Below, piece after piece: positions 55,379 through 64,000 of a DNA stretch of 64,000 bases. Below the pieces are notes generated by a model. The model did not search any database and had not been told where the DNA came from. It saw nothing but the letters and a program-made list of their open reading frames with translations. The first letter of the stretch is position 1, and the number at the start of each line of letters is the position of its first letter. The DNA is from Pseudomonadota bacterium (GTDB lineage Bacteria; Pseudomonadota; Alphaproteobacteria; Micavibrionales; UBA2020). The stretch spans positions 224,825 through 288,824 of the forward strand of contig JAJZVA010000002.1 in NCBI GenBank assembly GCA_021845905.1, given 5' to 3'. A program made the translations under genes and the position numbers.

Positions 55379-56323
55379 TCACAATTTCGTCTTCAGTTCC
55401 TCGAACCTTGCCCGTACGTCCTTCCATGACGGATACGCGCCATAGCAAAGCAGTTTGCACTGCGCTTCGTATTCTTTCTCTATCGTCGCGGCAAGCGTGG
55501 CAGATGGGAAAAGGGCTTCGCTTTTGGCAAAGCTCATGCCTTCGGGAAAGAAGTAGCTTTTGGCGAAGTGTTCTCGACTGATACGGTCATAGTCTTCTTT
55601 GATTTCCGCGTATTCGGGCGATGCCAGCATAGCCGTCACCTCCGGTCTTTGCGAAAGCTGGTAGAGGTCATAATAGTGCCGCGCATAAGAGCCAAGCGGC
55701 TGGCCTTTGGATTTCATCAGTTCGATTTTTCCGTGAATGGCAAACAGCTTCTCTACGAAGGTTCGCCGGAAATGCAACAGGCGCATGGGAAAGGCGCTTT
55801 CATCTTCCGCGCCCAATGATACGCCCGTTTCTTGCAAAAATTGCGCGAGGTATGAGCGCAGTTCACGGATTTCCGTCGGCTGGCGTCCGCTTGCCGTTCC
55901 CGCTTCCAACAAAACGCGATTGGCGACTTCGCCCGCGCCGCCGAAAACCTGGCGGTATTGAAAGCGGTCGTTCCTGCCAAAACCGCCGATGGGTTGGCTT
56001 TCATCGGGCAGATGCGTCAAGGCAGGATGCTCCGCGACAATATCGCGCAAGCCTTTCAGTTCCCTGTCCAGCGGTCTGCCTGATAAATCTGTGGCGTAGA
56101 AAATATCAATGTCTTCGGAAAACCGATTGATAAGATTCCAGCCTTTTGACAGGCTTGTGCCGCCTTTGAAAATTACCTTGTCGCCGAGTGCAGAAATCAA
56201 GCGCAAGGCTTCGGTAACATGGTAATCTTTCTCGATGATGGCGGTGCGAAGCCCGACATTTTTAAAATGCCGTTCCGCTTGCAAAATTGCTTGCTCAAAA
56301 TCTGGATGTTCAAATAATTTCAT
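55379..56323 (-). CDS. AbiEii-type nucleotidyltransferase toxin
   Basis: 314 residues. The nucleotidyltransferase motif is KGGTSLSKGWNLINRFSEDI (53-72), with GGTSL and the acidic pair following in DID (71-73), and the ring-like end (VTEALRLI in front) fits the AbiEii/AbiGii family. It transfers nucleotides to tRNA or another target as a phage-defence or growth-arresting toxin. It overlaps the preceding gene by 4 bases. It lies directly inside the second attachment repeat. Confidence 0.88.
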   Translation of the reverse strand: MKLFEHPDFEQAILQAERHFKNVGLRTAIIEKDYHVTEALRLISALGDKVIFKGGTSLSKGWNLINRFSEDIDIFYATDLSGRPLDRELKGLRDIVAEHPALTHLPDESQPIGGFGRNDRFQYRQVFGGAGEVANRVLLEAGTASGRQPTEIRELRSYLAQFLQETGVSLGAEDESAFPMRLLHFRRTFVEKLFAIHGKIELMKSKGQPLGSYARHYYDLYQLSQRPEVTAMLASPEYAEIKEDYDRISREHFAKSYFFPEGMSFAKSEALFPSATLAATIEKEYEAQCKLLCYGAYPSWKDVRARFEELKTKL

Positions 56324-57042
56324 TTTTTCTTTGCATACCAGTTATGCGCGGTCGAAAGCCCTGCGAATTGCCCGAAGTAGTAGCGCGAAAGCGGATTCAG
56401 TGAATCGCGCAGCTTGGCAAGCATAGCAGGTTTTTTGCCCATTTCATCCCCCAATGCCCCCAGAATGGCGCGGGAGCGCGACGGCTCGTAAATGGCGATT
56501 TTCAAAAGGCGTTCAAAACGGCCTTTTTCTTTCAAAAGCGCAATGGCTCTATTGGCTGTTTCTTTCAGCGACAGTTCGCTGGCCTTGCCCGCGTTTCGCA
56601 GGAAGTCCAGCCACGCGGCTTCTTCGTCTGTAAGGCTCTCCCAATGCGCGGGTCTGCGCGTGTGAATGATGGTATCTGCTCCAATTAACTTGCGCGGCAA
56701 ACTGCCCGCACTGGTGGCAATTTCTTTTTGTTTGGGCATTTGTGTTGTGAAGCCAAGCAAGTTCGCGGCAGAAATGCCCGATGGAAAGGCCCGGCCTTTG
56801 GGCAACAGCTTCTGAAGTTTTGCGGGATTGGCCCTGCTTGCGCCAAAAGACGTTTGACGTGGGCGGTAGTAAATACCCTTGCTCAATCTCTGCAACTTCC
56901 CCGACCGCGCAAGACGCGACAAAGCTTGTGCGATAGCAGTTGGCGGCAATCCCTCAAAGTCCTCAAACCGCCACAGCCTCTCGCCGCCACGTTCGATGCG
57001 GCGGGAAATAGTTTTTGTTGTTTGTTGCGTGTCGGACTGCAT
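56320..57042 (-). CDS. AbiEi-like antitoxin (DUF6088)
   Basis: 240 residues. N-terminal winged-helix (LWRFEDFEGLPPTAIAQALS, RLARSGKLQRLSKGIYYRPR) is the DNA-binding part; the rest fits the DUF6088/AbiEi antitoxin (FPSGISAANLLGF). Such proteins repress their own promoter and counteract the AbiEii toxin (type IV system). ATGA overlap with the toxin ensures paired synthesis. Upstream 57043-57297 contains only AT-rich DNA, where its autoregulatory sites should be. Confidence 0.85.
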   Translation of the reverse strand: MQSDTQQTTKTISRRIERGGERLWRFEDFEGLPPTAIAQALSRLARSGKLQRLSKGIYYRPRQTSFGASRANPAKLQKLLPKGRAFPSGISAANLLGFTTQMPKQKEIATSAGSLPRKLIGADTIIHTRRPAHWESLTDEEAAWLDFLRNAGKASELSLKETANRAIALLKEKGRFERLLKIAIYEPSRSRAILGALGDEMGKKPAMLAKLRDSLNPLSRYYFGQFAGLSTAHNWYAKKK

Positions 57043-57297
57043 AGCCTTTTCCTTTATCTTCAGAATAGGCGTCTTATGTTACATTTGTCAAGTTTTTTTG
57101 CTAAAAAACTTGACAATAATTAAAATAAGTCATTGATTTATTATATTAATTATTATAATGTCTATATATCACAACGTCACAGTCCGCAAGAATGCACTAT
57201 TGAGATGCAGAATATTCGTGCTGACTTGATCGTGGTTTGTATAAAAACCGGAACAGTGATAATATCAAATATTGTACGTTCTCTTTGAGAATCGACT
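57043..57297. promoter_or_regulatory. AT-rich divergent intergenic region (AbiE and copper operon)
   Basis: About 255 bp, very AT-rich near 57100-57170. It must hold the promoter of the antitoxin-toxin pair and of the efflux operon starting at 57298. I see no convincing CueR- or CusR-type operator. No regulator gene for the metal operon is in the window. Confidence 0.4.
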
Positions 57298-57675
57298 GTG
57301 AAAAAATTGTTTTTTAAAAACTGTCTGGCATTTCTTCTGTGTGTGGCACTGATTTTCAGTGCTGTACCTTCAATGGCCATGCCTGACATGGCGGCTGGGG
57401 CAATGACTGGCCATATGCAACCAATGGTTTCTGCGCACACACCATCAAAGATCGCGCATAACTGTTGCGCAAACTGTATGCGATGCAACATGCAGCAACA
57501 TGGGATGATATGCGGACATTGCGCCGCTACATGCTCTTCTTGCTTTAGTGTATATGTTTCTCCGTCAACCATGCGCTTCCTCTCTTTACAAAGAGCCTCC
57601 CGTTACGAAAGGGCGGTATTCACTGCTATCATCGGCACATCATTGATGCCAGAAACGCCGCCACCGAAAGCCTAA
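57298..57675 (+). CDS. Small Cys/His/Met-rich exported protein at the head of the cus operon
   Basis: 125 residues, GTG start. A signal peptide (about 1-28, ending SMAM) leads to a Met-rich stretch (MPDMAAGAMTGHMQPMV) and a cluster of eight Cys with Met and His between (56-82: CCANCMRCNMQQHGMICGHC and ATCSSC). This looks like a soft-metal binder for Cu(I) or Ag(I) in the periplasm. No family name is clear. Placed 127 bp ahead of CusB in the same direction, it may deliver metal to, or buffer it for, the CusCBA pump. Confidence 0.7.
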   Translation: MKKLFFKNCLAFLLCVALIFSAVPSMAMPDMAAGAMTGHMQPMVSAHTPSKIAHNCCANCMRCNMQQHGMICGHCAATCSSCFSVYVSPSTMRFLSLQRASRYERAVFTAIIGTSLMPETPPPKA

Positions 57676-57802
57676 TCCTCCTGAAATCTGATACCGCATG
57701 GCATACAACGCCTCCTTGAGGGGGTTGATAGGCCGTATACGGTGCACTTTATAACATATTTCAATCATGAATCGGACGAGTCCGTTCATAGGGGATACGC
57801 GC

Positions 57803-59041
57803 ATGAAGACCATACGCAATATCGGATTTATCGCCGCCATCATAGCTGTGTTGCCAATACAACCTGTGACAGGAAGTGCAAAAATGGCAGTGATGGCAGG
57901 CATGACGGGGGCTGCCTCTTCAGCCGCAGCGACAAAGGCCCACGGCAAATCCTCCGGCAAAAAAATTCTTTATTACCGTGCCCCTATGGGAAGTGCGACG
58001 TCGCCCGTGCCTATGAAAGACAGCATGGGCATGGACTACGTTCCTGTTTATGCGGAGGCGGCGGGAGATGCGCCGGGTACCGTGACATTGAGCGTTGGCC
58101 GTATTCAGCAACTGGGCGTGCAAACTGCCATTGCTACGCGCCGTAATCTGGCGCGGACTATTCGCGCCGTTGGCACGGTGCAGCCCGACGAAACCCGCGA
58201 GAGCGTCGTCTCGCCGCGTTTCAGCGGCTGGATCGAGAAGCTCTATGTTGACGCCACGGGCATGACCGTGACAAAAGGCGAGCCGTTGTTCCAGTTTTAC
58301 AGTCCGGAACTCACGCATATAGAGGCGGAATATCCTTTTTCCGACGGCGGTCACATGAATGGCACTATCGAGAAGTTGCAAAGCCTTGCGGCTCCGGCGG
58401 CTGAAATCGCGCGGCTGAAACGCCAGCATATGGTTGGCACGCATATGACATTCACCGCGCCCGCGGAGGGCACGGTGCTGAAGAAAACAGCAGTCGAAGG
58501 CATGAAGTTCAACCCCGGAATGACGCTTTATAACATTACCGACCTATCTCAAGTCTGGGTGATTGCAGAGGTTTATGAACAGGATATCTCTGGCATCACT
58601 GTCGGACAGAGTGCAGAAGTCACTTTCACTGCATATCCCGGAAAATTTTTCAAAGGAAAAGTCGATTTCATTTATCCTGACATTAATCCGAAGACGCGCA
58701 CGGCGCGCGTGCGGATCGCACTGCCGAATCCGAACGATTTTTTGAAGCTCGACATGTACGCTACGGTAGAAATCTCTGGCACGCCGGAGAAAGACGTCCT
58801 GACGGTTCCGGCTTCCGCCGTGATCGACAGCGGCACAGAAAGCACGGTACTCCTAGCCCTCGGCGGCGGGCGCTTTCTACCGCGCAGAGTCATCACTGGT
58901 CTACGCACGCACGGCGACGTCGTTATCTTGAGCGGATTGAAAGCAGGTGACCGCGTCGTCACCTCTGCCGACTTCCTGATCGATTCCGAAAGCAATCTGC
59001 GCTCCGCACTACAGAGTTTTGCGGCGGGAGGTAAAAAATGA
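57803..59041 (+). CDS. cusB: CusB-like periplasmic adaptor of a copper/silver efflux pump
   Basis: About 412 residues from ATG 57803 (MKTIRNIGF), with AGGGG 8 bases upstream and a clean signal sequence; an ATG at 57767 is an alternative. A heavy-metal-binding segment (YYRAPMG, PMKDSMGMDYVPVY) precedes the adaptor: LARTIRAVGTVQPDE, the barrel-sandwich half VVSPRFSGWIEKLYVDATG, then the beta-barrel domain (VWVIAEVYEQDISGI). The first part resembles the Met-rich metal site of CusB/SilB, which passes Cu(I) or Ag(I) to the pump. Its stop overlaps the cusA start by 4 bases. Confidence 0.92.
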   Translation: MKTIRNIGFIAAIIAVLPIQPVTGSAKMAVMAGMTGAASSAAATKAHGKSSGKKILYYRAPMGSATSPVPMKDSMGMDYVPVYAEAAGDAPGTVTLSVGRIQQLGVQTAIATRRNLARTIRAVGTVQPDETRESVVSPRFSGWIEKLYVDATGMTVTKGEPLFQFYSPELTHIEAEYPFSDGGHMNGTIEKLQSLAAPAAEIARLKRQHMVGTHMTFTAPAEGTVLKKTAVEGMKFNPGMTLYNITDLSQVWVIAEVYEQDISGITVGQSAEVTFTAYPGKFFKGKVDFIYPDINPKTRTARVRIALPNPNDFLKLDMYATVEISGTPEKDVLTVPASAVIDSGTESTVLLALGGGRFLPRRVITGLRTHGDVVILSGLKAGDRVVTSADFLIDSESNLRSALQSFAAGGKK

Positions 59042-62000
59042 TCGCCCGCATCATCCGCTGGTCAGTGCGCAACCACTTTCTGGTGCTGTTGGCGACCTTT
59101 TTCATTATAGTAGCGGGTATATATTCCTTGCGGCATATTCCGCTTGACGCCATCCCCGATCTTTCCGACACGCAGGTGATCGTCTGGACGAAGTATCAGG
59201 GTCAGGCACCTCAAGTGGTAGAGGATCAGGTGACTTATCCTCTGGCTAGCGCGCTTTTGAACGTGCCGGATGCAGTGACCGTGCGCGGCCTTTCAATGTT
59301 CGGTAATTCGTTCATCTATATCATCTTCAAGGATGGCACAAATATGTACTGGGCACGCAGCCGCGTGCTGGAGTATATCAACTCCATCAGCGACCGCCTG
59401 CCCCCGGGCGTCACGCCGACGCTCGGGCCGGATGCAACCGGTGTGGGCTGGGTCTATGAGTATATCCTGCAATCAAAGAACGAAAACCTTGCCCAACTGC
59501 GCAGTTTGCAGGACTGGTATTTGCGCTATGGCCTATCACGCGCGGCGGGCGTTTCCGAAGTTGCCTCCATCGGCGGGTTCGTCAAGCAGTATCAGGTTGT
59601 CGTCAATCCGCAAAAACTGCAAGCCTACGGCATTCCGCTCATGAAGGTAATCCGCGCCATCCGCAATAGTAACATCGACGTCGGCGGGCGCGTGATTGAA
59701 ATGACCGAACGGGAATATCTTGTGCAGGGACATGGCTACCTGCATGGTATCAGCGACCTCAAAGACATCGCTTTGGGTGCCAAAAACGGCACGCCCATAC
59801 TCTTAAGCGATGTGGCGCAAATCAGAATCGGGCCTAACCAGCGGCGCGGCCTTGCCGAATATAACGGCACTGGCGAAGTCGTCGGTGGCATTGTCCTACA
59901 ACGCGTAGGAGAGAACGCGCTTGATGTCATCAACAGCGTCAAGGCGCAATTAAGGCAACTGGAAGCTGGCCTGCCGAAAGGCGTGACGGTCAAGGCGGTT
60001 TATGATCGTTCGGAGCTTATCCTCCGCGCCGTGCACAATCTTAGCCATACACTGATCGAGGAAAGTATTATCGTAGCGCTTGTATGCTTTCTGTTTCTAT
60101 TGCACGTGCGTAGCGCGCTGGTCGCCATACTGGTTCTTCCGGTCGGGGTGCTGCTCGCCTTTATTATCATGTATACGATCGGCCTTGGCTCCAACATCAT
60201 GAGCCTCGGCGGTATTGCCATAGCCATCGGCGCGATGGTGGACGCCGCCATTGTGATGATAGAAAACGCCCACAAGCATTTGGAACGTACCGAAGGGAAA
60301 AATTTCAACGACCGCATGCTGGCGATGGTGAATGCCGCCTGCGAGGTTGGGCCGTCGCTGTTTTTCAGCCTGCTCATCATCACGGTCTCACTGACGCCGG
60401 TTTTCACGCTCCAAGCGCAGGAAGGTCGGCTGTTTCGCCCGCTGGCGCTGACAAAAACCTTCACGATGGGGGCGGCGGCACTGCTGTCAGTCACGCTGGT
60501 GCCGGTTTTAATGACCTTGCTGATTCGCGGGAAGATCATGCCGGAAAACCGCAATCCGGTCAGCCGTGTGTTGATCGCGCTCTATCGTCCCGTCATCGCC
60601 GTTGTTCTGAGATTTCGCAAAACTACTATCTTTCTGGCGTTGCTAGTGCTGGTGGTTTCTGCATATCCGGCGCTGCATATCGGTTCGGAATTCATGCCCG
60701 AGCTGCGGGAAGGCACACTGCTTTACATGCCGGAGACTTTGCCGGGCATCTCGATCACCGAGGCCGCAAGCCTGTTGCAAACGGAAGACCGCATAATCAA
60801 GTCCTTTCCCGAAGTTGAAACTGTTTTCGGAAAAGCTGGCCGCGCAGATACCGCGACCGATCCCGCGCCGCTGTCGATGAACGAAACCATTATAAACCTC
60901 AAGCCGCAAAGCAAGTGGCCGAAGGGTATGACGACGGATAAACTTATTGACGCCATGAACAAAGCCTTGCAATTTCCCGGTGTTTCAAATGACTGGACGC
61001 AGCCCATTCGAGGCCGAACCGACATGCTTTCGACCGGCATCCGTACACCGCTCGGCATAAAGGTGTTTGGCAAAAATCTTGCGCAAATTGAAGCAGTCGG
61101 TAAGGAAATAGAAAACGCCCTCCATGATATCCCCGGCACCTCCAGCGTTTATGCCGAGCGCGTGACCGGTGGGTACTACCTCAACATCGACCCCGACCGC
61201 ACCGCGCTGGCACGCTACGGCATCACGGTCGGCGACGTGCAAAGCGTGATTGCCGCCGCGCTCGGCGGCATGAATGTTACCACCATTGTCGAGGGCAATG
61301 AGCGTTATCCCGTCAATGTGCGCTATCCACGCAATTTCCGCAGCAATCCTGAGGAGATTGCAGAAAACATACTGGTGCCCATCGCGTCCGGAGGCATGGT
61401 GCCTCTCGGTCAGTTGGCGCGTATCTCTTTGTCTCCCGGGCCACAAATGATCCGCACAGAAAACGCGCAGCTTGTCGGCTACGTCTATGTGGATATTCAA
61501 GGGCGCGACCTTGGCAGTTATGTCGCCGCTGCAAAAAAGGCCGTGCACGAGAAAGTCATACTTCCGACCGGCGCGCATCTGGAATGGAGCGGGCAGTTCA
61601 AATACATGCAACGCGCCAAGGCGCGACTGGAGATTATTGTGCCGCTGACGCTGGTTATCATTTTTACGCTGCTCTATCTCAACTTTGGGCGGATGACGGA
61701 GGCGCTGATCGTGTTTTTGTCGCTGCCGTTCTCTTTGGTGGGCGGGTTGTGGCTGATGTACTGGCTCGACTTCAATTTCAGCGTGGCGGTTGCGGTCGGT
61801 TTCATTGCGCTGGCGGGGCTTGCCGCACAAACTGGCGTCATCATGCTGGTCTACCTTAGTAACGCCTTTGAGCGAATCAAGGCAGAGCGGGGCGAGGCGG
61901 GCGGCAAGGCGACGGCGGACGATATCCATGCCGCCGTGGTTGCCGGAACCGTCGAACGCGTGCGCCCATTGATGATGACCGTGTGTGCAATAATGGCTGG

Positions 62001-62157
62001 CCTGCTGCCGATCATGTGGAACCACGGCACCGGCGCGGACGTGATGCAGCGCATCGTCGTGCCGATGCTGGGCGGCGTGGTTTCCTCGACCATACTGACA
62101 CTGGTGGTGATACCGGCGGTCTATGCCTTGGTGAAGCAGAAAACGGAGGCCAAATAA
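59038..62157 (+). CDS. cusA: CusA-like RND heavy-metal efflux pump
   Basis: 1039 residues, the usual size. Twelve membrane segments in two halves. Strong CusA/SilA signatures: IPLDAIPDLSDTQVIVWTKY, GLSMFGNSFIYIIFKDGTN, and the DALNALDV-like and MEGRTDMLSTGIRTP-like segments of the pump domain. These match pumps that export Cu(I)/Ag(I) from periplasm and cytoplasm through CusBC. Proton-relay acidic residues are in TM4 (GAMVDAAIVMIE). It follows cusB by 4-base overlap and precedes cusC by 1-base overlap. Confidence 0.95.
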   Translation: MIARIIRWSVRNHFLVLLATFFIIVAGIYSLRHIPLDAIPDLSDTQVIVWTKYQGQAPQVVEDQVTYPLASALLNVPDAVTVRGLSMFGNSFIYIIFKDGTNMYWARSRVLEYINSISDRLPPGVTPTLGPDATGVGWVYEYILQSKNENLAQLRSLQDWYLRYGLSRAAGVSEVASIGGFVKQYQVVVNPQKLQAYGIPLMKVIRAIRNSNIDVGGRVIEMTEREYLVQGHGYLHGISDLKDIALGAKNGTPILLSDVAQIRIGPNQRRGLAEYNGTGEVVGGIVLQRVGENALDVINSVKAQLRQLEAGLPKGVTVKAVYDRSELILRAVHNLSHTLIEESIIVALVCFLFLLHVRSALVAILVLPVGVLLAFIIMYTIGLGSNIMSLGGIAIAIGAMVDAAIVMIENAHKHLERTEGKNFNDRMLAMVNAACEVGPSLFFSLLIITVSLTPVFTLQAQEGRLFRPLALTKTFTMGAAALLSVTLVPVLMTLLIRGKIMPENRNPVSRVLIALYRPVIAVVLRFRKTTIFLALLVLVVSAYPALHIGSEFMPELREGTLLYMPETLPGISITEAASLLQTEDRIIKSFPEVETVFGKAGRADTATDPAPLSMNETIINLKPQSKWPKGMTTDKLIDAMNKALQFPGVSNDWTQPIRGRTDMLSTGIRTPLGIKVFGKNLAQIEAVGKEIENALHDIPGTSSVYAERVTGGYYLNIDPDRTALARYGITVGDVQSVIAAALGGMNVTTIVEGNERYPVNVRYPRNFRSNPEEIAENILVPIASGGMVPLGQLARISLSPGPQMIRTENAQLVGYVYVDIQGRDLGSYVAAAKKAVHEKVILPTGAHLEWSGQFKYMQRAKARLEIIVPLTLVIIFTLLYLNFGRMTEALIVFLSLPFSLVGGLWLMYWLDFNFSVAVAVGFIALAGLAAQTGVIMLVYLSNAFERIKAERGEAGGKATADDIHAAVVAGTVERVRPLMMTVCAIMAGLLPIMWNHGTGADVMQRIVVPMLGGVVSSTILTLVVIPAVYALVKQKTEAK

Positions 62158-63611
62158 TGAAACGCGCATTCTTGATCATAGCGCTATTGTTTCTGACTGC
62201 TTGCGCCGCCGGACCGGATTATCACAGGCCGAAGGTCACAACACCAGCCATTTATAAGGAGGCTTACGGGGCATGGCATCAGGCCAGCCCGCGGGATGCG
62301 TTTCATCACGGCGCGTGGTGGGAGGCCTATAATGATCCCGTCCTGAACCGGCTTGAAAAGCAAGTCGATGTTTCCAATCAGACCCTGAAAGCGGCGGAAG
62401 CCGCCTATCGTCAGGCAAGTGCCGTGGAAGCAGAGACGCGTTCCGCATTTTTCCCGATGGCCGGAGTCGCGGGAAGTATCGGTAAAATGCACGGCACCAT
62501 GCCGCGCCCGATGCTGCCGGAAAGTCTCGCCGTCGGCGGGAGCTGGGAGCCAGATCTTTGGGGCCGCATCCGTCGTGAAACAGAAGGCAGTACGGCGCGC
62601 GCGCAAGCCAGCGCCGCCGATCTCGCCGCAGCCCGTCTTTCGCTACAGGCCGCACTGGCGACAGATTATTTCGATTTGCGTGCGCAAGATGAATTGAAAC
62701 GGCTGCTAAAGCGCATCGTCGAAACAGACAAAAAATCCCTGCAAATCGGGCGCTATCAGTATGAGACGGGAACAGGCAGCACCGATGACTTGCTGATGGC
62801 GGAGACGCGCCTTGAAAACGCCCGTGCGAAAGCCGTCAAAACCGATGTCTGGCGGGCGCGGCTCGTGCATGCAATCGCCGTTCTCGTCGGCGAACCGCCT
62901 GCGGATTTTTCTCTTCCACCACAGCCCTACAATTATCATGTGCCCGACATTCCTGCGGGGCTGCCGTCTGGGTTGCTGGAGCGCCGTCCCGATATCGCCG
63001 CCGCCGAGCGCATGATGGCGGCGGCAAACGCGAAAATTGGTGTGGCGACGGCGGCATGGTTTCCCGATATCACGCTTTCCGCTTCCGCAGGTTATACGGG
63101 CATGACGCTGGAAAAGGTACTGCAAGCCCCTATGGGCTTTTGGGCGGTCGGGGCAAGTTTCGCCGAAACTCTGTTTGATGCCGGACGGAGATCCGATCAT
63201 ATCACGGCGGCAAAAGCCGGATTTGACCGTAGCGCCGCCATGTACCGCCAGACCGTGCTGACCGCGTTTCAACAGGTCGAGGACGGGCTATCATCATTGC
63301 GTATTCTTGGTCAGTCTTGCGACGAACAAAACGCGGCCACGCGGCACGCATTGCGCATAGAACAACTGGCGCAACAGCAGTATGAGAGTGGCACAGGAAA
63401 CTACGGTAAATTTCTGACGGCGCGGACTGTATGGCTCAAAAACAGGGTTGCTCTCTTGAAACTCCGCCAAAGCCGTCTGGATGCGAGCGTTGGACTTATC
63501 CGTGCTTTGGGTGGGGGATGGGATGTACTACAGACAACATCCGATATGGACAGTGCGTCCGGAATAGGCATGAAGAAACATAACGCAAAGCAGAGTTCGA
63601 CAATAAATTGA
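62157..63611 (+). CDS. cusC: CusC-like outer-membrane efflux lipoprotein
   Basis: 484 residues from ATG 62157 (MKRAFLIIALLFLTACAAGP), overlapping the cusA stop by one base; the open frame upstream is only in cusA's shadow. The lipobox LTAC (Cys16) marks a lipoprotein. TolC/OprM-type fold: WWEAYNDPVLNRLEKQVDVS, SWEPDLWGRIRRETEGS, and LPSGLLERRPDIAAAERMMAAANAKIG, a signature of the family, then a second half with QRQYESGTGNYG-like end. It gives the outer-membrane duct for CusBA. Confidence 0.93.
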   Translation: MKRAFLIIALLFLTACAAGPDYHRPKVTTPAIYKEAYGAWHQASPRDAFHHGAWWEAYNDPVLNRLEKQVDVSNQTLKAAEAAYRQASAVEAETRSAFFPMAGVAGSIGKMHGTMPRPMLPESLAVGGSWEPDLWGRIRRETEGSTARAQASAADLAAARLSLQAALATDYFDLRAQDELKRLLKRIVETDKKSLQIGRYQYETGTGSTDDLLMAETRLENARAKAVKTDVWRARLVHAIAVLVGEPPADFSLPPQPYNYHVPDIPAGLPSGLLERRPDIAAAERMMAAANAKIGVATAAWFPDITLSASAGYTGMTLEKVLQAPMGFWAVGASFAETLFDAGRRSDHITAAKAGFDRSAAMYRQTVLTAFQQVEDGLSSLRILGQSCDEQNAATRHALRIEQLAQQQYESGTGNYGKFLTARTVWLKNRVALLKLRQSRLDASVGLIRALGGGWDVLQTTSDMDSASGIGMKKHNAKQSSTIN

Positions 63612-63875
63612 TTGAAACCTTTGTTTTGCTCAGAGATTCATTTTAAAGTTTCCGACCGCGTCACCGAGCGCATAGACTTGCGCATTTTATCACGATTCGA
63701 ATTATCATAAACTCTACCCTTAAAAAGCTATGGTAATTACAGTGGGTGTTAAAAACTCCCATTAAGTCTTTTGTAAGTCTGTATTTTTATACTGTATAGG
63801 TCGATGATCCTTTGCACGATCATGCTTTTCGGCCTAACTTGAAAGTTCAACCTATAAAAGCACCGGGGAGAAATT
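63612..63875 (+). promoter_or_regulatory. Intergenic region with a candidate promoter
   Basis: About 264 bp between cusC and the next gene. A possible promoter is TTGTAA (63771-63776), 18 bp, TATAGG (63795-63800). GGGGAG (63864-63869) is the ribosome binding site of the TTG start at 63876. No strong terminator for cusC was seen. Confidence 0.4.
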
Positions 63876-64000
63876 TTGAAAACGCGTCTTCTTCTGGCGA
63901 TTGCCTCCGTGGGATTTTTGTCCGGGTGCGCGACATACAAGCCCCTGCCTCTGCCTGACAAGGCTGATTTGGCGAACAGTCTGACGCCGCAGATCATGAG
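63876..64000 (+). CDS. N-terminal part of a lipoprotein (cut by window edge)
   Basis: Open frame from TTG 63876, preceded by GGGGAG with 6-nt spacing. It reads MKTRLLLAIASVGFLSGCAT, a lipoprotein signal with lipobox LSGC, then YKPLPLPDKADLANSLTPQ. The start resembles that of outer-membrane efflux or TolC-like proteins, so it may begin a second efflux operon, but about 41 residues are too few to decide. The reading continues past the window. Confidence 0.65.
   Translation, partial: MKTRLLLAIASVGFLSGCATYKPLPLPDKADLANSLTPQIM

Overview
The window is a piece of chromosome from an alphaproteobacterium. The 16S rRNA has alphaproteobacterial signatures, the rRNA operon has the order 16S-tRNA-Ile-tRNA-Ala-23S-5S, and several genes are typical of the class: a COQ9-like ubiquinone protein, yceD divergent from bamE, and a psd-pssA operon. 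The species cannot be named from what is visible; a deep-branching lineage of the Rhodospirillales or Micavibrio type is a guess. The backbone is GC-rich with short intergenic gaps.

Layout. 1-5.4 kb: a leftward group encoding a large coiled-coil protein, a ClpB-like double AAA+ ATPase whose first ATPase domain looks dead, and a small glycine-rich membrane protein, facing an unknown truncated gene. 5.9-11.3 kb: a J-domain/transmembrane/lytic-transglycosylase fusion, a polyphosphate kinase 2, a TPR/ATP-grasp fusion, a DUF3108 protein, tRNA-Thr and a small unknown gene. 11.4-17.2 kb: a complete rRNA operon with an extra tRNA-Ala(CGC) in its spacer. 17.4-40.4 kb: ordinary chromosome with an M3 peptidase, a putrescine-utilisation pair (puuA, puuB), COQ9, two diguanylate cyclases, two DUF4402 surface proteins behind yceD, bamE with a YhdP/AsmA-like protein, phospholipid synthesis (psd, pssA), a sulfur-related trio (DoxDA, solute-binding protein, DsrE-like Tat protein), a TPR-sulfotransferase and an autotransporter.

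40.6-64 kb is accessory DNA. Two 202-bp near-identical direct repeats (41213-41414 and 55126-55327) each begin with the 3' half of an initiator tRNA-fMet, cut at the anticodon loop, and each lies directly upstream of a leftward tyrosine integrase gene. The left integrase is broken (in-frame stop, lost C-terminus); the right one is intact. The two repeats enclose a unit of about 13.9 kb carrying an AAA_14/DUF4143 ATPase, a MbcA/ParS-like antitoxin with a damaged partner, a DmeF-like metal exporter, a TMEM165/GDT1 transporter, a ClC channel with a 5-formyl-THF cyclo-ligase-like gene, and a nitric-oxide module (DUF488-MarR fusion, NsrR, Ric/YtfE, NnrS, a DUF59 protein) with two NsrR-type operators in the divergent promoter region. 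To the right of the second repeat are an AbiE-type toxin-antitoxin pair, a copper/silver efflux operon (Cys/Met/His-rich periplasmic protein, CusB, CusA, CusC) and the start of another lipoprotein gene. The picture is serial integration of related elements at a tRNA-fMet gene that lies outside the window, loading the genome with metal- and NO-resistance genes.

The least explained parts are the Clp/coiled-coil operon at 0.6-5.4 kb, the J-domain/transglycosylase fusion, the DUF488-MarR fusion inside the NsrR operon, and the DoxDA/DsrE-like/solute-binding group.
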